DNA of 64,000 nt from JAKIYB01 sp964590255 (GTDB lineage Bacteria; Armatimonadota; Hebobacteria; CAIYQO01): positions 28,030 through 92,029 of the forward strand of contig CAZPYA010000004.1 of the NCBI GenBank assembly GCA_964590255.1, in the 5' to 3' direction. Shown here one piece after another: positions 1 through 8,338 of this stretch. Made by a program: the position numbers and the translations under genes. Under the pieces are notes generated by a model that searched no databases, had not been told where the DNA came from, and saw nothing but the letters and a program-made list of their open reading frames with translations. The stretch's first letter is position 1, and every line of letters begins with the position of its first letter.

Positions 1-121
1 ATCCCATGTTCGTCCTCCCCGGTGGTCTGCCTGTAGTCTACAGGGAGCCGGGACGGTTCGCGTCGGGATTCCGCTGACCTGGAAGGCTGATTGTCGGAGA
101 AATGGCGCAATTGCCGGATGA

Positions 122-150
122 TTGTCAGAAAGCGCTTTCCATAAGATTAT
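122..150 (+). promoter_or_regulatory. Possible housekeeping promoter
   Basis: TTGTCA at 122-127 and GATTAT at 145-150 are separated by 17 bases, matching five and four of six consensus positions. It would start a transcript near 157 that runs into the hairpins at 174-337. This is pattern matching only. Confidence 0.25.
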
Positions 151-156
151 CCACAC

Positions 157-340
157 CCGGCATAATGGTGAGCGAAGGGATTTGCACAGGAAGGCGAATA
201 CCCTTCCCGCGATCCAAATCTTCGACAGGATGTTGAGGCGAGGGACTTGGTGCAGGTTTTCAGGATGAAGACACCGCGCACAGGAGGGGAGAGTCCCTCA
301 CCACACAGCGCCCGGAAGGATATCCGGGCGCTGTGTGTTT
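157..340 (+). ncRNA. Possible structured small RNA (unidentified)
   Basis: The 355 bases before glyA contain no convincing gene, only very short open frames at the edge. They do contain a run of complementary segments: 174-179 with 201-206, 240-247 with 292-299 (a perfect 8-base pairing enclosing a 7-base-pair hairpin at 256-272), and the strong hairpin 302-337. With a promoter-like sequence at 122-150 this could be an RNA of about 180 bases on the plus strand. It could equally be the 3' untranslated region of glyA read on the minus strand. I do not recognise tmRNA, RNase P, SRP or 6S RNA signatures. Confidence 0.22.
302..337. terminator. GC hairpin downstream of glyA
   Basis: A perfect 15-base-pair stem (302-316 with 323-337) closes a six-base loop. 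On the plus strand it is followed by only TTT. It lies 18 bases past the glyA stop and probably ends that transcript, a plus-strand RNA, or both. Confidence 0.6.
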
Positions 341-355
341 GGTGGGGTGCTTGCG

Positions 356-1621
356 TTAGATGTATTCGCCTTCGCGGGTCATGTAGGCGTAGATTGGGAA
401 GCGGTCACAGAGGGCGATCACTTCATCCTTAATGCGCGCGCGGAGGGCGGCATCCTCGGGGGTTTCGAGGATGTCGGCCATCCAATTGGCCACCTGCGCC
501 ATTTCCGCTTCCCCCATGCCGCGAGACGTGAGTGACGGGGAGCCCGGGCGAATGCCGGAGCCTTGCGTCGGCGGCTGGGTGTCATACGGGATGGTATTGA
601 AGTTCGTGACGATGTTCGCCTCGCGCAGAATGTCGGCGGCAAGCTTGCCGGTAAGGCCACGTTTGGCGACGTCGACGAGCATCAGGTGGGTGTCCGTGCC
701 GCCGGATACCAGGCGGAAGCCGCGCTTGATGAAGGTCTGCGCCAGCGCCTGGGCGTTAACGATCACCTGCCGCTGGTATGTTTTAAACTCTGGCGCCATC
801 GCTTCCTTGAACATCGCCGCCTTGGCGGCGATGACGTGCATTAGCGGGCCGGCTTGCACGCCGGGAAAGACCGCTTTATCGATCTTTTTCGCCAGCGCGG
901 CGCGGCAGAGGATGATGGCGCCGCGCGGGCCGCGCAGTGTCTTGTGCGTGGTGGAGGTGATGATGTCGGCATATGGCGCCGGGCTGGGATGCTCGCCCGC
1001 GGCCACCAGGCCGGCGATGTGCGCGATGTCCGCCATCAGGTAGGCGCCCACGCTGTCGGCGATGGCGCGGAAGCGCGCGAAATCGAGGGTGCGCGGGTAG
1101 GCGCTGGCGCCCACCAGCAGGATTTTCGGCTTGAATTCCTGCGCCAGTTCGGCGAGGCGGTCGTAATCGATCTGCTCGGTGCCGCAGTCGACGCCATACG
1201 GCACGAACTGATAGGTGCGGCCGGAGAAGTTCGCCCGGTTGCCGTGGGACAGGTGGCCGCCCTGGTCAAGCGCCATGGCAAGCACAGTGTCGCCGGGTTC
1301 GAGCAGGCCGTAGTAGACGGACATGTTCGCCTGGGTGCCGCTGACCGGCTGCACATTGGCATGGTCGACACCGAAGAGCTGCTTCGCGCGCTCGATGGCG
1401 AGGTTCTCCACCTGGTCGACATATTCACAGCCATGATAATAGCGCGCGCCGGGATAGCCTTCAGCATACTTGTTCGTCATGATCGACCCGGTGGCCGCCA
1501 TCACTGCGCGGCTGGCGTAATTCTCCGAGGGAATCATGATGAGCGTCTGCTGCTGGCGCACCAACTCACGGTCGAGAATGGCGGCAACTTCGGGATCAAC
1601 CTGTCTGAGTAACTGTTCCAT
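356..1621 (-). CDS. glyA: Serine hydroxymethyltransferase
   Basis: This 421-residue PLP enzyme interconverts serine and glycine while loading tetrahydrofolate with a one-carbon unit. The length is normal for bacterial GlyA. The PLP-binding lysine is K227 in STTHKTLRGPRG, and the cofactor-holding D198 and H201 sit in the MADIAHIAG stretch. The N-terminal SENYAS motif (from residue 32) is also present. The ATG start follows an AAAGGA sequence. It stands alone, diverging from the SGNH hydrolase gene and unrelated to the flagellar genes. It is the most conserved protein in the window and useful for placing the organism. Confidence 0.97.
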   Translation of the reverse strand: MEQLLRQVDPEVAAILDRELVRQQQTLIMIPSENYASRAVMAATGSIMTNKYAEGYPGARYYHGCEYVDQVENLAIERAKQLFGVDHANVQPVSGTQANMSVYYGLLEPGDTVLAMALDQGGHLSHGNRANFSGRTYQFVPYGVDCGTEQIDYDRLAELAQEFKPKILLVGASAYPRTLDFARFRAIADSVGAYLMADIAHIAGLVAAGEHPSPAPYADIITSTTHKTLRGPRGAIILCRAALAKKIDKAVFPGVQAGPLMHVIAAKAAMFKEAMAPEFKTYQRQVIVNAQALAQTFIKRGFRLVSGGTDTHLMLVDVAKRGLTGKLAADILREANIVTNFNTIPYDTQPPTQGSGIRPGSPSLTSRGMGEAEMAQVANWMADILETPEDAALRARIKDEVIALCDRFPIYAYMTREGEYI

Positions 1622-1770
1622 GCGGGGTTCCTTTCAAGCCGCGCTATTGTACCACGTCACCCCAGAGCGGGCAATTCCTTCCCCGTCGGGGGACGGTTTT
1701 TCGCCGTGACACAAGGAACGCCCCTGGCGCGCACGGAATCAACGCGATATACCTTTAGCGGAGGCGATAT

Positions 1771-2400
1771 ATGACGCAGCGCAACCTGTTTGTCATCGGC
1801 GACAGCATCTCAATGCATTACGGTTCCCATCTGGCCGCAATGACTGCGCACCGGTATGCATACGAGCGCAAAACCGGCGAGGAAGCCTGGCTGCCGGAGG
1901 CGATCCGCGAGCAGGGGGGCAACGGCGGCGACTCGCGCGCGGTGCTCGCCTATCTGCAAGCGGCGCAGGCGACCGGCGCGCTGCACGCAGACATACTGCT
2001 GCTCAACTGCGGCCTGCATGATATCCGCACCAATCCCGCCACCGGCGCCAAACAGGTGCCGATCGACGACTACGCCGCCAACCTGGCGGCCATGCTGCCG
2101 CTGGCGCAGGCGATGCGTAGACGGCTCGTTTGGGTGCGCACCACGCCGGTGGTCGAGACGATGCACAACACCGAGGGACGCGGCTTTTTCCGCTTCAACC
2201 GCGATATCGACGCCTATAACGCGGTTGCCGACAAACTGATGACGCGCGCCTGCGTGCTGATGGCGGATTTGCACGCCTTGACCGTCAGCCTGCCGGGTGA
2301 CATTTCGGCGGATGGCGTGCATTTCACCGAGCCGGTTCGCATGCTCCAGGCGGCCTTTCTGGCTGGATATCTGGCCGGCGCCCTCCCTGGCGAATCGTGA
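1771..2400 (+). CDS. SGNH/GDSL-family hydrolase
   Basis: This 209-residue protein is probably a small esterase or lipase-like hydrolase of the SGNH fold. Block I is G10-D11-S12, with S12 the expected nucleophile. The block III region reads GLHD (81-84) where families usually have GxND. Block V is D181-G-V-H184, giving the rest of the catalytic triad. No signal peptide or membrane segment is visible, so it is likely cytoplasmic. A GGAGG ribosome site lies 7 bases before the ATG. The substrate is unknown. It sits 38 bases before the secreted WG-repeat protein and may share its transcript. Confidence 0.75.
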   Translation: MTQRNLFVIGDSISMHYGSHLAAMTAHRYAYERKTGEEAWLPEAIREQGGNGGDSRAVLAYLQAAQATGALHADILLLNCGLHDIRTNPATGAKQVPIDDYAANLAAMLPLAQAMRRRLVWVRTTPVVETMHNTEGRGFFRFNRDIDAYNAVADKLMTRACVLMADLHALTVSLPGDISADGVHFTEPVRMLQAAFLAGYLAGALPGES

Positions 2401-2438
2401 TATAATAAATAACATCACCATAGAGGGGACCCAACATC

Positions 2439-3551
2439 ATGCCCGTATGCCTACGCTGCCTCTTACTCCTTGCCATCGTGTTAATATCGTTGACTGTTTA
2501 CGCCCAGACCGGCGCCGTGCGCGTGCCACTTCTCTACGACAACGTCGAGAGTTTTCAGGATGGCCTGGCGCTGGTGAAACGCGGTGGCCTGTGGGGATAC
2601 GTCGACGGCGCCGGTCGCGAAGTCATCCCCTGCAAGTACCACTCGTATTTTCCTACTTTCGGCATGACGGAGGGGTTGGCTTGCGTGGCGGATGCTGATG
2701 ACTGGTTCGGTTTTCTCGATAAGACCGGGAAGGTCGTCATCGCCTTCGATTATGACGAAGCCTGGCCTTTCGCCGAGGGATTGGCGATGGTGAAACGCGA
2801 CGAGAAATGTGGTTTCATCAATGCACAGGGACGGCTGGTTATTCCCATGCGCTACGACTTTGCCCACTCCTTTGCCAACGGCCTGGCGGCGGTGATGCGC
2901 GACAAAAAGTGGGGATTTGTGAATGCCCAGGGGCGCGAGGTGATCCCGCTGAAATACGAGGAACTCGACTCGTTCAGCGAAGGTCTGGCGGCGGTATGCC
3001 TCAACGACCGCTGGGGCTACATCGACGCGACGGGGCGCGAAGTCGTCCTCTGCAAATATGAGTTGGTCGAGAAATTTTCCGAGGGGTATGCCGGCGTCAC
3101 CCGCGACAAGCTGCTGACCTTCATCGATAAAACCGGGCGCGAAATCATGCCGCCTCGCTACAAACTCACCTGGCCCGGCGGCGATTTCGTGGATGGACTG
3201 GCCGTGGTAAGCTTGAACGGCAAGTGGGGCTTCATCGACACGACAGGTAAAGAAGTGATCCCCCTCAACTACACTGGCGGCGACGACTTCCACGAAGGCC
3301 TGGCCCGCATACAGCAAAATGGCTTGTGGGGCTATATCGACAAGGCCGGACGGACGGTGATACCCTTCCGCTACACAAAATCCGCCTCCTTCAGCGACGG
3401 CCTGGCCGGTGTGCAGCGCGATGGCAAATGGGGGTTCATCGACGACGCCGGACGCGACGTGATCGCCCCGACCTATGACGAGATTTTAAGCTTCCGCGGC
3501 GGCCTCGCGGGGGTGAAGCGCAACGGGAAGTGGGGATTTATCGGCAAATAA
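2439..3551 (+). CDS. Secreted WG-repeat protein
   Basis: The protein has 370 residues, with an N-terminal signal peptide (hydrophobic residues about 4-20, likely cut after VYAQ). Nearly the whole mature chain is WG repeats. I count ten copies of a roughly 35-residue unit with the core W-G-[FY]-[IV]-[DN]-x-x-G-[KR]-x-V-I-P-x-x-Y, the last one truncated. Repeat 6 has degenerate WG residues (LLTFID). WG-repeat proteins are thought to fold as beta structures that bind partners; no enzymatic role is known. It converges with the minus-strand cassette with only four bases between the stop codons. Confidence 0.8.
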   Translation: MPVCLRCLLLLAIVLISLTVYAQTGAVRVPLLYDNVESFQDGLALVKRGGLWGYVDGAGREVIPCKYHSYFPTFGMTEGLACVADADDWFGFLDKTGKVVIAFDYDEAWPFAEGLAMVKRDEKCGFINAQGRLVIPMRYDFAHSFANGLAAVMRDKKWGFVNAQGREVIPLKYEELDSFSEGLAAVCLNDRWGYIDATGREVVLCKYELVEKFSEGYAGVTRDKLLTFIDKTGREIMPPRYKLTWPGGDFVDGLAVVSLNGKWGFIDTTGKEVIPLNYTGGDDFHEGLARIQQNGLWGYIDKAGRTVIPFRYTKSASFSDGLAGVQRDGKWGFIDDAGRDVIAPTYDEILSFRGGLAGVKRNGKWGFIGK

Positions 3552-3555
3552 TTCC

Positions 3556-3888
3556 TCATTGCGCCAGCAGATGCCCGATGAGCGCGCCAATGCCGGCGAG
3601 CATGAGAGGCGCGATAAGGATGAACGGGCGGTATTTGCGCCAACCGTAGAGCGGGGCTTGCGTCCACAAACCGAACGCAGCACCGATGACCGCGCCCCAG
3701 AAGAGCCAGGCGACCCACGGCGCGAAGGGCAGCAAGTTGGCGAGAAAGAAGTGGTCCAGCATGCCGTAGGTGAGCTGCGAGACGGTGGCACAGAGCCAGT
3801 AGAGGGCGGCCAGCACCAGGCGGTGCGTGAAGTAAAGTACCACGCACAGGGCGACGATCACCATCATCCAACTGACGCCGGTATCCAT
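3556..3888 (-). CDS. Small polytopic membrane protein of the kinase cassette
   Basis: I do not recognise this 110-residue protein. It has about three hydrophobic segments (near residues 7-30, 55-75 and 88-108) and short charged loops. Its ATG overlaps the stop of the upstream kinase gene in the arrangement TGATG, so the two are translationally coupled. It is the last gene of the seven-gene minus-strand cassette. It may be a membrane partner of the kinase, which itself ends in two membrane helices; that role is inference. Confidence 0.6.
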   Translation of the reverse strand: MDTGVSWMMVIVALCVVLYFTHRLVLAALYWLCATVSQLTYGMLDHFFLANLLPFAPWVAWLFWGAVIGAAFGLWTQAPLYGWRKYRPFILIAPLMLAGIGALIGHLLAQ

Positions 3889-6302
3889 CAGGCTTTACTC
3901 CGTCGCAGGGCGCGCGCCCAGATCCAGATGGCCGCGTAAACCGTCGCGGCCAGCAGCAGGAAGCCCACCAGCATGGGCCAGCGCGGCCAGGACCATGCCA
4001 GTATCTGCCCCCAGAGCATCGGATCAAAGGCTTCGCCGGGCTGAATGGGCTCCGGGTGCATGAGCGACAGGATGAGCCGCGGCGCTGCCAGCAGGCCGGC
4101 GCCAATGCCCGCGCCGATAAGGCAACGGTTGACCGTTTCACTGGTGGGATAGTTCACCTCGTAGGTGAGCCCCACCGTATTCACCACGCGGGTGATGCCG
4201 CTGGTGAAGGTGAACTCAGCCTTGAAGCGGGTGAAGACGGGCACGTCGTGCGTGGAATCGACCAGGATCTCGATGGCGCCCTCGCGCTTGCGCACCAGGC
4301 CGTCCGTTACCGAGACGCCCGGCGCCCCGTTCGCCAGCGAGAAAGCGCCGAAAGGCACGCCCGGCCCGCGGGTGCGGTAATTGAGCTTCACGGCGCGCTT
4401 CTGCCCGTGGATGACGACGCAGCTCTGCGTGCTGGATGCCTCCATCTCAATCTGAATGGGCGGCAGCGACGGCTCCAGCAGGCGGAGGCTCGTCTCGCAG
4501 GCGGCGAAGGGATCGTCGGGCAGGCTCGCGCGGATGTCGTCAGCCTGCTTCGCCAGCTCCAACAGGCCGCGCTGGCGCATCCACGCGCACAAGCCACCCT
4601 CAAACCAGCGCAAGTAGGACGCCTCATAGCAGGCGGGCGCTTTGTGCTTCCACTCTTCCGGCTGTCCATAGGCGAAAGCGGCGATCTCATGTGGGCTGCG
4701 CAGCGCCACCCCACGCATCACGTAATACGGCCGCTCCGGCTGGATGAGGTAGGCCATCTCCTCCAGGCGTACGCGCTGGGGCGAGTAGGTGATATCGAGC
4801 ACCCCGTCGGCGAGTGCGACTTCGGGCTCGGTCTTCAGCCGCAGCCACTGCTCCAACTCGTGCATCAGCAAATCGGTGGCGAAAGTCTCTACCAGCGCCG
4901 GTTGCTGGGTGACCAGGCGGATGGCCTGGCGCAGCCATTCCTCCCCGGTGTAGACTTCCGTGCCGTCGAAGAAGATGAATGGCCGGGTGGGATCACAGCG
5001 AGTGATGGCGCAGGTCCACGCGACCTCAGGGTGCTGGCGCCAGTATTCGCGATCACGGCGCACCAGCCGCGCCAGGTTCGGGTCCAATGTGCCGACCCAG
5101 TTGAGCAGCACTTCACCGCCCATCAAGTCTTCCATTGCCGTCTGCGGCTCGCGGAACATGGCGTCAGCCAGCGTGGGCAGGTCAACCGCCACCAGGTCAC
5201 CCAGGCGGTACGGTCGCCCGGCGCGGGCCAGCTCATACAACTCGTCGTCGTGAATCTTCTGCAGGTCAGCGTCGCTGCTCTGCCCGACGATCCAGCGCAA
5301 CGCCTCCTCGTATCCCCAGCGAGTGCGGCGGTTGCGAACGAGCAGGCCGCGCAGCAGCAGCGCCAACCGGCCGGGGACATTGCGCGGCACCTCCACCCGC
5401 CCACCCTGCAGGTAGAAGTCGAAGATGTCAGGCAGTTTGCACAGGTGCAGGCTGGTGGTGCCCATGAGCAACTCGATGATGGTGATGCCCAGCGAATAGT
5501 AGTCGCAACTGCGGCTCACCCGTCCGCGGCGCGAGCTGGCATGGTCGTCCACGAAACGCGGGAAAGCCTCTGGCGCGGTATAAAGCCAGGTGCCGCCGGC
5601 GCGCTGGGTATCGCGCGAGGTGCGCGTCTGGTCGAGCACGGAGGAGATGTCGAAGTCGGCCAGCACCAGCGTCTCGCGACCGTCAACGGTTTTGACGTAG
5701 ATGTTCGCCGGCTTGATGTCGCGATGGACAACACCCGCTTCGTGCAGGTAGCGCAGGCCGGCGTTGACTTGCGGGATCATGACTTGTGTGATCCACTCGG
5801 CGGTGATGGGCGGATGGTCGACGCCGACGCGCGGCAGGCGGTCGGCCAGCGATCCGCCGGCGCAATACTCCTGCACCTCGTAGAAGAAGCCGTCCTCTAC
5901 CAGCGTGCGGTGAATGTTGATGACGTTCGGGTGGGCGAGTTTCGGCAGCAGCTCCCACAGCTCCGGCTTCGGGGGGAAGTTGGCGGCGTAGACCTTCACC
6001 ACCACCTCGCCAGCCGGCGCAGCGCAGAGATAGAGCCCGGGTCGATCCGTCTCGTGCGGGTAGAGCGTATACTTGACGGTGCAGTCGCCGCAAAGCACCG
6101 TGCCGGGCGCCAGCGCGCCCAGCGCCAACCGGCGGCCCCCCTCCTGCACCCATTCCACGCGCACGGTGCCGTCATCCCCCACCGTCATGCGGCGGGTCGC
6201 CACGGCGGTGTCGTCGGCGACGCGCTTTGTCGCGGGCGCGGCCGGGGCCGCGCCATCGTCATCGACTTCAGGGAATATGACTTTCAGGGTATCGTCTGTC
6301 AT
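3888..6302 (-). CDS. Membrane-anchored Ser/Thr protein kinase with variant DFG motif
   Basis: This 804-residue Hanks-type kinase has its catalytic domain at about residues 70-330. The ATP-anchoring lysine is K103 (VVVKVY), the catalytic loop is HRDIKPAN (193-200), and the APE motif is at 243-245. The metal-binding DFG motif reads DFD (216-218), and no clear glycine-rich loop precedes K103. Both are unusual, although the catalytic aspartates D195 and D216 are kept. After a long helical middle region come a possible beta-rich domain and two hydrophobic C-terminal segments (about 725-745 and 775-797). No PASTA domain is present. The PP2C phosphatase is encoded 52 bases upstream, a classic antagonist pairing. 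Confidence 0.88.
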   Translation of the reverse strand: MTDDTLKVIFPEVDDDGAAPAAPATKRVADDTAVATRRMTVGDDGTVRVEWVQEGGRRLALGALAPGTVLCGDCTVKYTLYPHETDRPGLYLCAAPAGEVVVKVYAANFPPKPELWELLPKLAHPNVINIHRTLVEDGFFYEVQEYCAGGSLADRLPRVGVDHPPITAEWITQVMIPQVNAGLRYLHEAGVVHRDIKPANIYVKTVDGRETLVLADFDISSVLDQTRTSRDTQRAGGTWLYTAPEAFPRFVDDHASSRRGRVSRSCDYYSLGITIIELLMGTTSLHLCKLPDIFDFYLQGGRVEVPRNVPGRLALLLRGLLVRNRRTRWGYEEALRWIVGQSSDADLQKIHDDELYELARAGRPYRLGDLVAVDLPTLADAMFREPQTAMEDLMGGEVLLNWVGTLDPNLARLVRRDREYWRQHPEVAWTCAITRCDPTRPFIFFDGTEVYTGEEWLRQAIRLVTQQPALVETFATDLLMHELEQWLRLKTEPEVALADGVLDITYSPQRVRLEEMAYLIQPERPYYVMRGVALRSPHEIAAFAYGQPEEWKHKAPACYEASYLRWFEGGLCAWMRQRGLLELAKQADDIRASLPDDPFAACETSLRLLEPSLPPIQIEMEASSTQSCVVIHGQKRAVKLNYRTRGPGVPFGAFSLANGAPGVSVTDGLVRKREGAIEILVDSTHDVPVFTRFKAEFTFTSGITRVVNTVGLTYEVNYPTSETVNRCLIGAGIGAGLLAAPRLILSLMHPEPIQPGEAFDPMLWGQILAWSWPRWPMLVGFLLLAATVYAAIWIWARALRRSKA

Positions 6303-6354
6303 GGGATGTTGGATGTAATATTAGCGGAGATTGGGCGAGGCGGCAATATGGCTG

Positions 6355-7167
6355 TTATCGGCTGATGGCCACGTAGACGAGAGTGGCGTTGTCGCGGCCG
6401 TCGTGGGTGACGGCGTCACGGACGAGTGTCCTCACCAGGGGTTCCGGGTCGCCGCCGGTGCGGACGGCGTCGCGGAGGGTGGCACGGGGAAGGCCGCGGC
6501 CAAGACCATGGAAGCCATCGGTGCAGAGGAGGAAGGCGTCGCCGGGGGCCCATGTGTGATCGGCGTTGACGGTGGCGCGGTGGTCGCCCTTCATGCCGAA
6601 CGAACAGGTGAGGGCGTGGGATTCGTGCATGGCCGTGGCGTCGCCCTCGCTGATGCGACCAGACTCGATATCCGGCGCAATAGGCGTATGGTCGACGGTG
6701 AGGGCGCGGACGAACCCGCCGCTGGCGCGCAGCACCCGGCTGTCGCCGGCGTGGAAGACGACGAGCAGATCCGGGGGCGTGAGAGCGATGCCGGCGATAG
6801 TGGTGCCGGCGTCAGCCAGTTCGGGCGCGCGTTCCAGCGTCTTCGCCAGCAACCGCTGGGTCTGCTCCAAATAGTGGGTCAGGCTGGCCGCCAGTTCCTC
6901 GCCGGTGCAGCCGCGGCGTTTTTCGCCATAATACAGCGCGGTTAACGTCTCCAGCGCGATACGACTGGCGATATCGCCGCCGGCGTAGCCGCCCATGCCG
7001 TCCGCTACCACTGCCAGCAGGCCATAATCATGGAACCATGTCGCGGCATCGTCGATGGCGAGGGCGGTCAGCGCCCCCTGCTCGACGAAAGGCCCGAGGC
7101 CATAATGGTCGTCATTCTTCCCCCGCGTGTGCCCGCGATCGCTAAGTCCGGCGGCGCGAATCTGCAT
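6355..7167 (-). CDS. PP2C-type Ser/Thr protein phosphatase
   Basis: This 270-residue metal-dependent phosphatase should remove phosphate from Ser/Thr residues. The family motifs appear in order: RGKNDD (15-20), VADGMGG (54-60), AGTT (120-123), HAGDSR (139-144), a CTDG motif, and GRDNATL near the C-terminus. These supply the metal-binding aspartates. It is a stand-alone catalytic domain without membrane segments. A GGAGG site precedes the ATG by 8 bases. Its position between the FHA gene (22 bases upstream) and the kinase gene suggests that it reverses kinase phosphorylation within this cassette. Confidence 0.92.
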   Translation of the reverse strand: MQIRAAGLSDRGHTRGKNDDHYGLGPFVEQGALTALAIDDAATWFHDYGLLAVVADGMGGYAGGDIASRIALETLTALYYGEKRRGCTGEELAASLTHYLEQTQRLLAKTLERAPELADAGTTIAGIALTPPDLLVVFHAGDSRVLRASGGFVRALTVDHTPIAPDIESGRISEGDATAMHESHALTCSFGMKGDHRATVNADHTWAPGDAFLLCTDGFHGLGRGLPRATLRDAVRTGGDPEPLVRTLVRDAVTHDGRDNATLVYVAISR

Positions 7168-7189
7168 GATCTGGTCCTCCGTGAACGCG

Positions 7190-7687
7190 TTATCCGGCGA
7201 GATTGACGCGGAAGGTGGTGAGGGAGAGCACGATCACCGAGCCGTCGCAGATGGGAATTTCCTCCTGCCCACGATACATCTCGCCGTCTACCTTGATAAA
7301 ATTGGTGCTGCCGACGTGGGTGATAAGCCACTGGCCGCCGTCGCGGAACAGCCGGGCGTGGCAGCCGGAGATGTAGTCGACATTGGGCACCCCGACGAGG
7401 GGCACGTCCGCCTTGGAGTTGCGCCCGATGGTCTGGCCGTCGAGAATCGTGAAGTGCACGGCGGGGTTCTCCAGTAGTTCCAGCACGCAGACGGTGGGAT
7501 CAGTGGGTTTCGCGTCCGGCTGCGGCGCCGGCGCCGGCGCGGTATCGTTCGCCGCCGGCTCATCACGGCGGGGCTCCACCGGCACGGTAGAGAGGTCGCC
7601 GTCCAGACAGATCACGCAGAAGGCGGCCTGCCGGGGGTTTTCGGCGCCGCACAACGGGCAGTATTTGACGAATTGGAGGTCGCTCAT
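7190..7687 (-). CDS. Zinc-ribbon FHA-domain protein
   Basis: The protein has 165 residues. The N-terminus carries a zinc ribbon (CPLC at 10-13 and CVIC at 24-27), followed by a low-complexity Pro/Ala/Asp linker at about 40-65. A forkhead-associated domain fills the C-terminal half, with the IGRNSKADV and GCHARL motifs typical of phosphothreonine-peptide recognition. It probably reads phosphorylation by the neighbouring kinase and brings partners together. The ribosome site before the ATG is weak. It lies 18 bases after the radical SAM gene and 22 bases before the phosphatase gene. Confidence 0.85.
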   Translation of the reverse strand: MSDLQFVKYCPLCGAENPRQAAFCVICLDGDLSTVPVEPRRDEPAANDTAPAPAPQPDAKPTDPTVCVLELLENPAVHFTILDGQTIGRNSKADVPLVGVPNVDYISGCHARLFRDGGQWLITHVGSTNFIKVDGEMYRGQEEIPICDGSVIVLSLTTFRVNLAG

Positions 7688-7705
7688 ACCGAAGCACTTT
7701 CGCCG

Positions 7706-8338
7706 TCAGGTTTTCTTTACCTCCACCCCGCGGGCAGACATGGCAGCGTGGTAGGCGTCAACATCGCCGCGGCGGGGGATGCCGATGACCCGGTAGCTGG
7801 TGGGGGTGAGGAGTTGAAGCTGCAGCGGGCGCGGCTCGGGCATGGGTTGGTTTTCTGACCCGGCGTAGCGCCGCGCGCGGTCGCTGAGCAGCAACACGCG
7901 CTGGTTATCCGACCCGCGCCATTGCAGAGTGTTGCCTTCGCCTTCGAGGAATGGGCCGTCAACGAGCAGGTCGACGCGGTCAAGCAGCGGCGCCATGGCG
8001 GGCATCGTCCGCAGCTCATCAAGTCGGTAGCCGGTGTAGACCAGCACTTCGACATCGGCGTCGGCGCGCAGCAGATCGATGAGCGCCGCCAGCGCCACCG
8101 CCTGGTCGAACGGCTCGCCGCCGGAGATGGAAAGGCCGTCCACCTCGGCGAGGAGCGGCCGCAGCGCCTGCGCCAGCGGTTCCAACGGCTGCGGATCGCC
8201 GGCGTCCCACAGTTCGGGGGCGATGCAGCCGGGGCAGCGGCGGTCGCAACCGCGCACCCAGAGGATGAGCCGTTTGCCGGGCCCGAGGCCTTCCACCGGG
8301 CAGGCATATCCCGCATAATCAAGCTGTGGCAGGCACAT
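7706..8338 (-). CDS. NrdG-like radical SAM / 4Fe-4S protein
   Basis: The protein has 210 residues from the chosen start. The motif C31-x3-C35-x2-C38 (GCDRRCPGC) is the iron-sulfur signature of radical S-adenosylmethionine enzymes, and SISGGEPF is the following SAM-binding GGE motif. Size and layout resemble the activating proteins of the NrdG/PflA group, but no anaerobic ribonucleotide reductase or glycyl-radical enzyme lies nearby, so the target is unknown. I chose the ATG at 8338 because GGAG lies 6 bases before it; an in-frame ATG at 8365 has no ribosome site. The gene overlaps the end of the AAA+ gene by 20 bases. Confidence 0.82.
   Translation of the reverse strand: MCLPQLDYAGYACPVEGLGPGKRLILWVRGCDRRCPGCIAPELWDAGDPQPLEPLAQALRPLLAEVDGLSISGGEPFDQAVALAALIDLLRADADVEVLVYTGYRLDELRTMPAMAPLLDRVDLLVDGPFLEGEGNTLQWRGSDNQRVLLLSDRARRYAGSENQPMPEPRPLQLQLLTPTSYRVIGIPRRGDVDAYHAAMSARGVEVKKT

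Noticed and set aside
147..155. TTATCCACA, a perfect DnaA box, repeated at 52006-52014
   Set aside because: Two single 9-mers 52 kb apart, without clustering, an AT-rich unwinding region or dnaA/dnaN genes, are expected by chance and do not mark an origin.
432..1612. Long open frames opposite glyA
   Set aside because: They lie antisense to a fully conserved enzyme and have shadow-like composition (Arg/Ala/Gly-rich), no ribosome sites and no domains. The same reasoning removes the many long antisense frames over the flagellar genes, such as 4056-6365 and 48318-50222.
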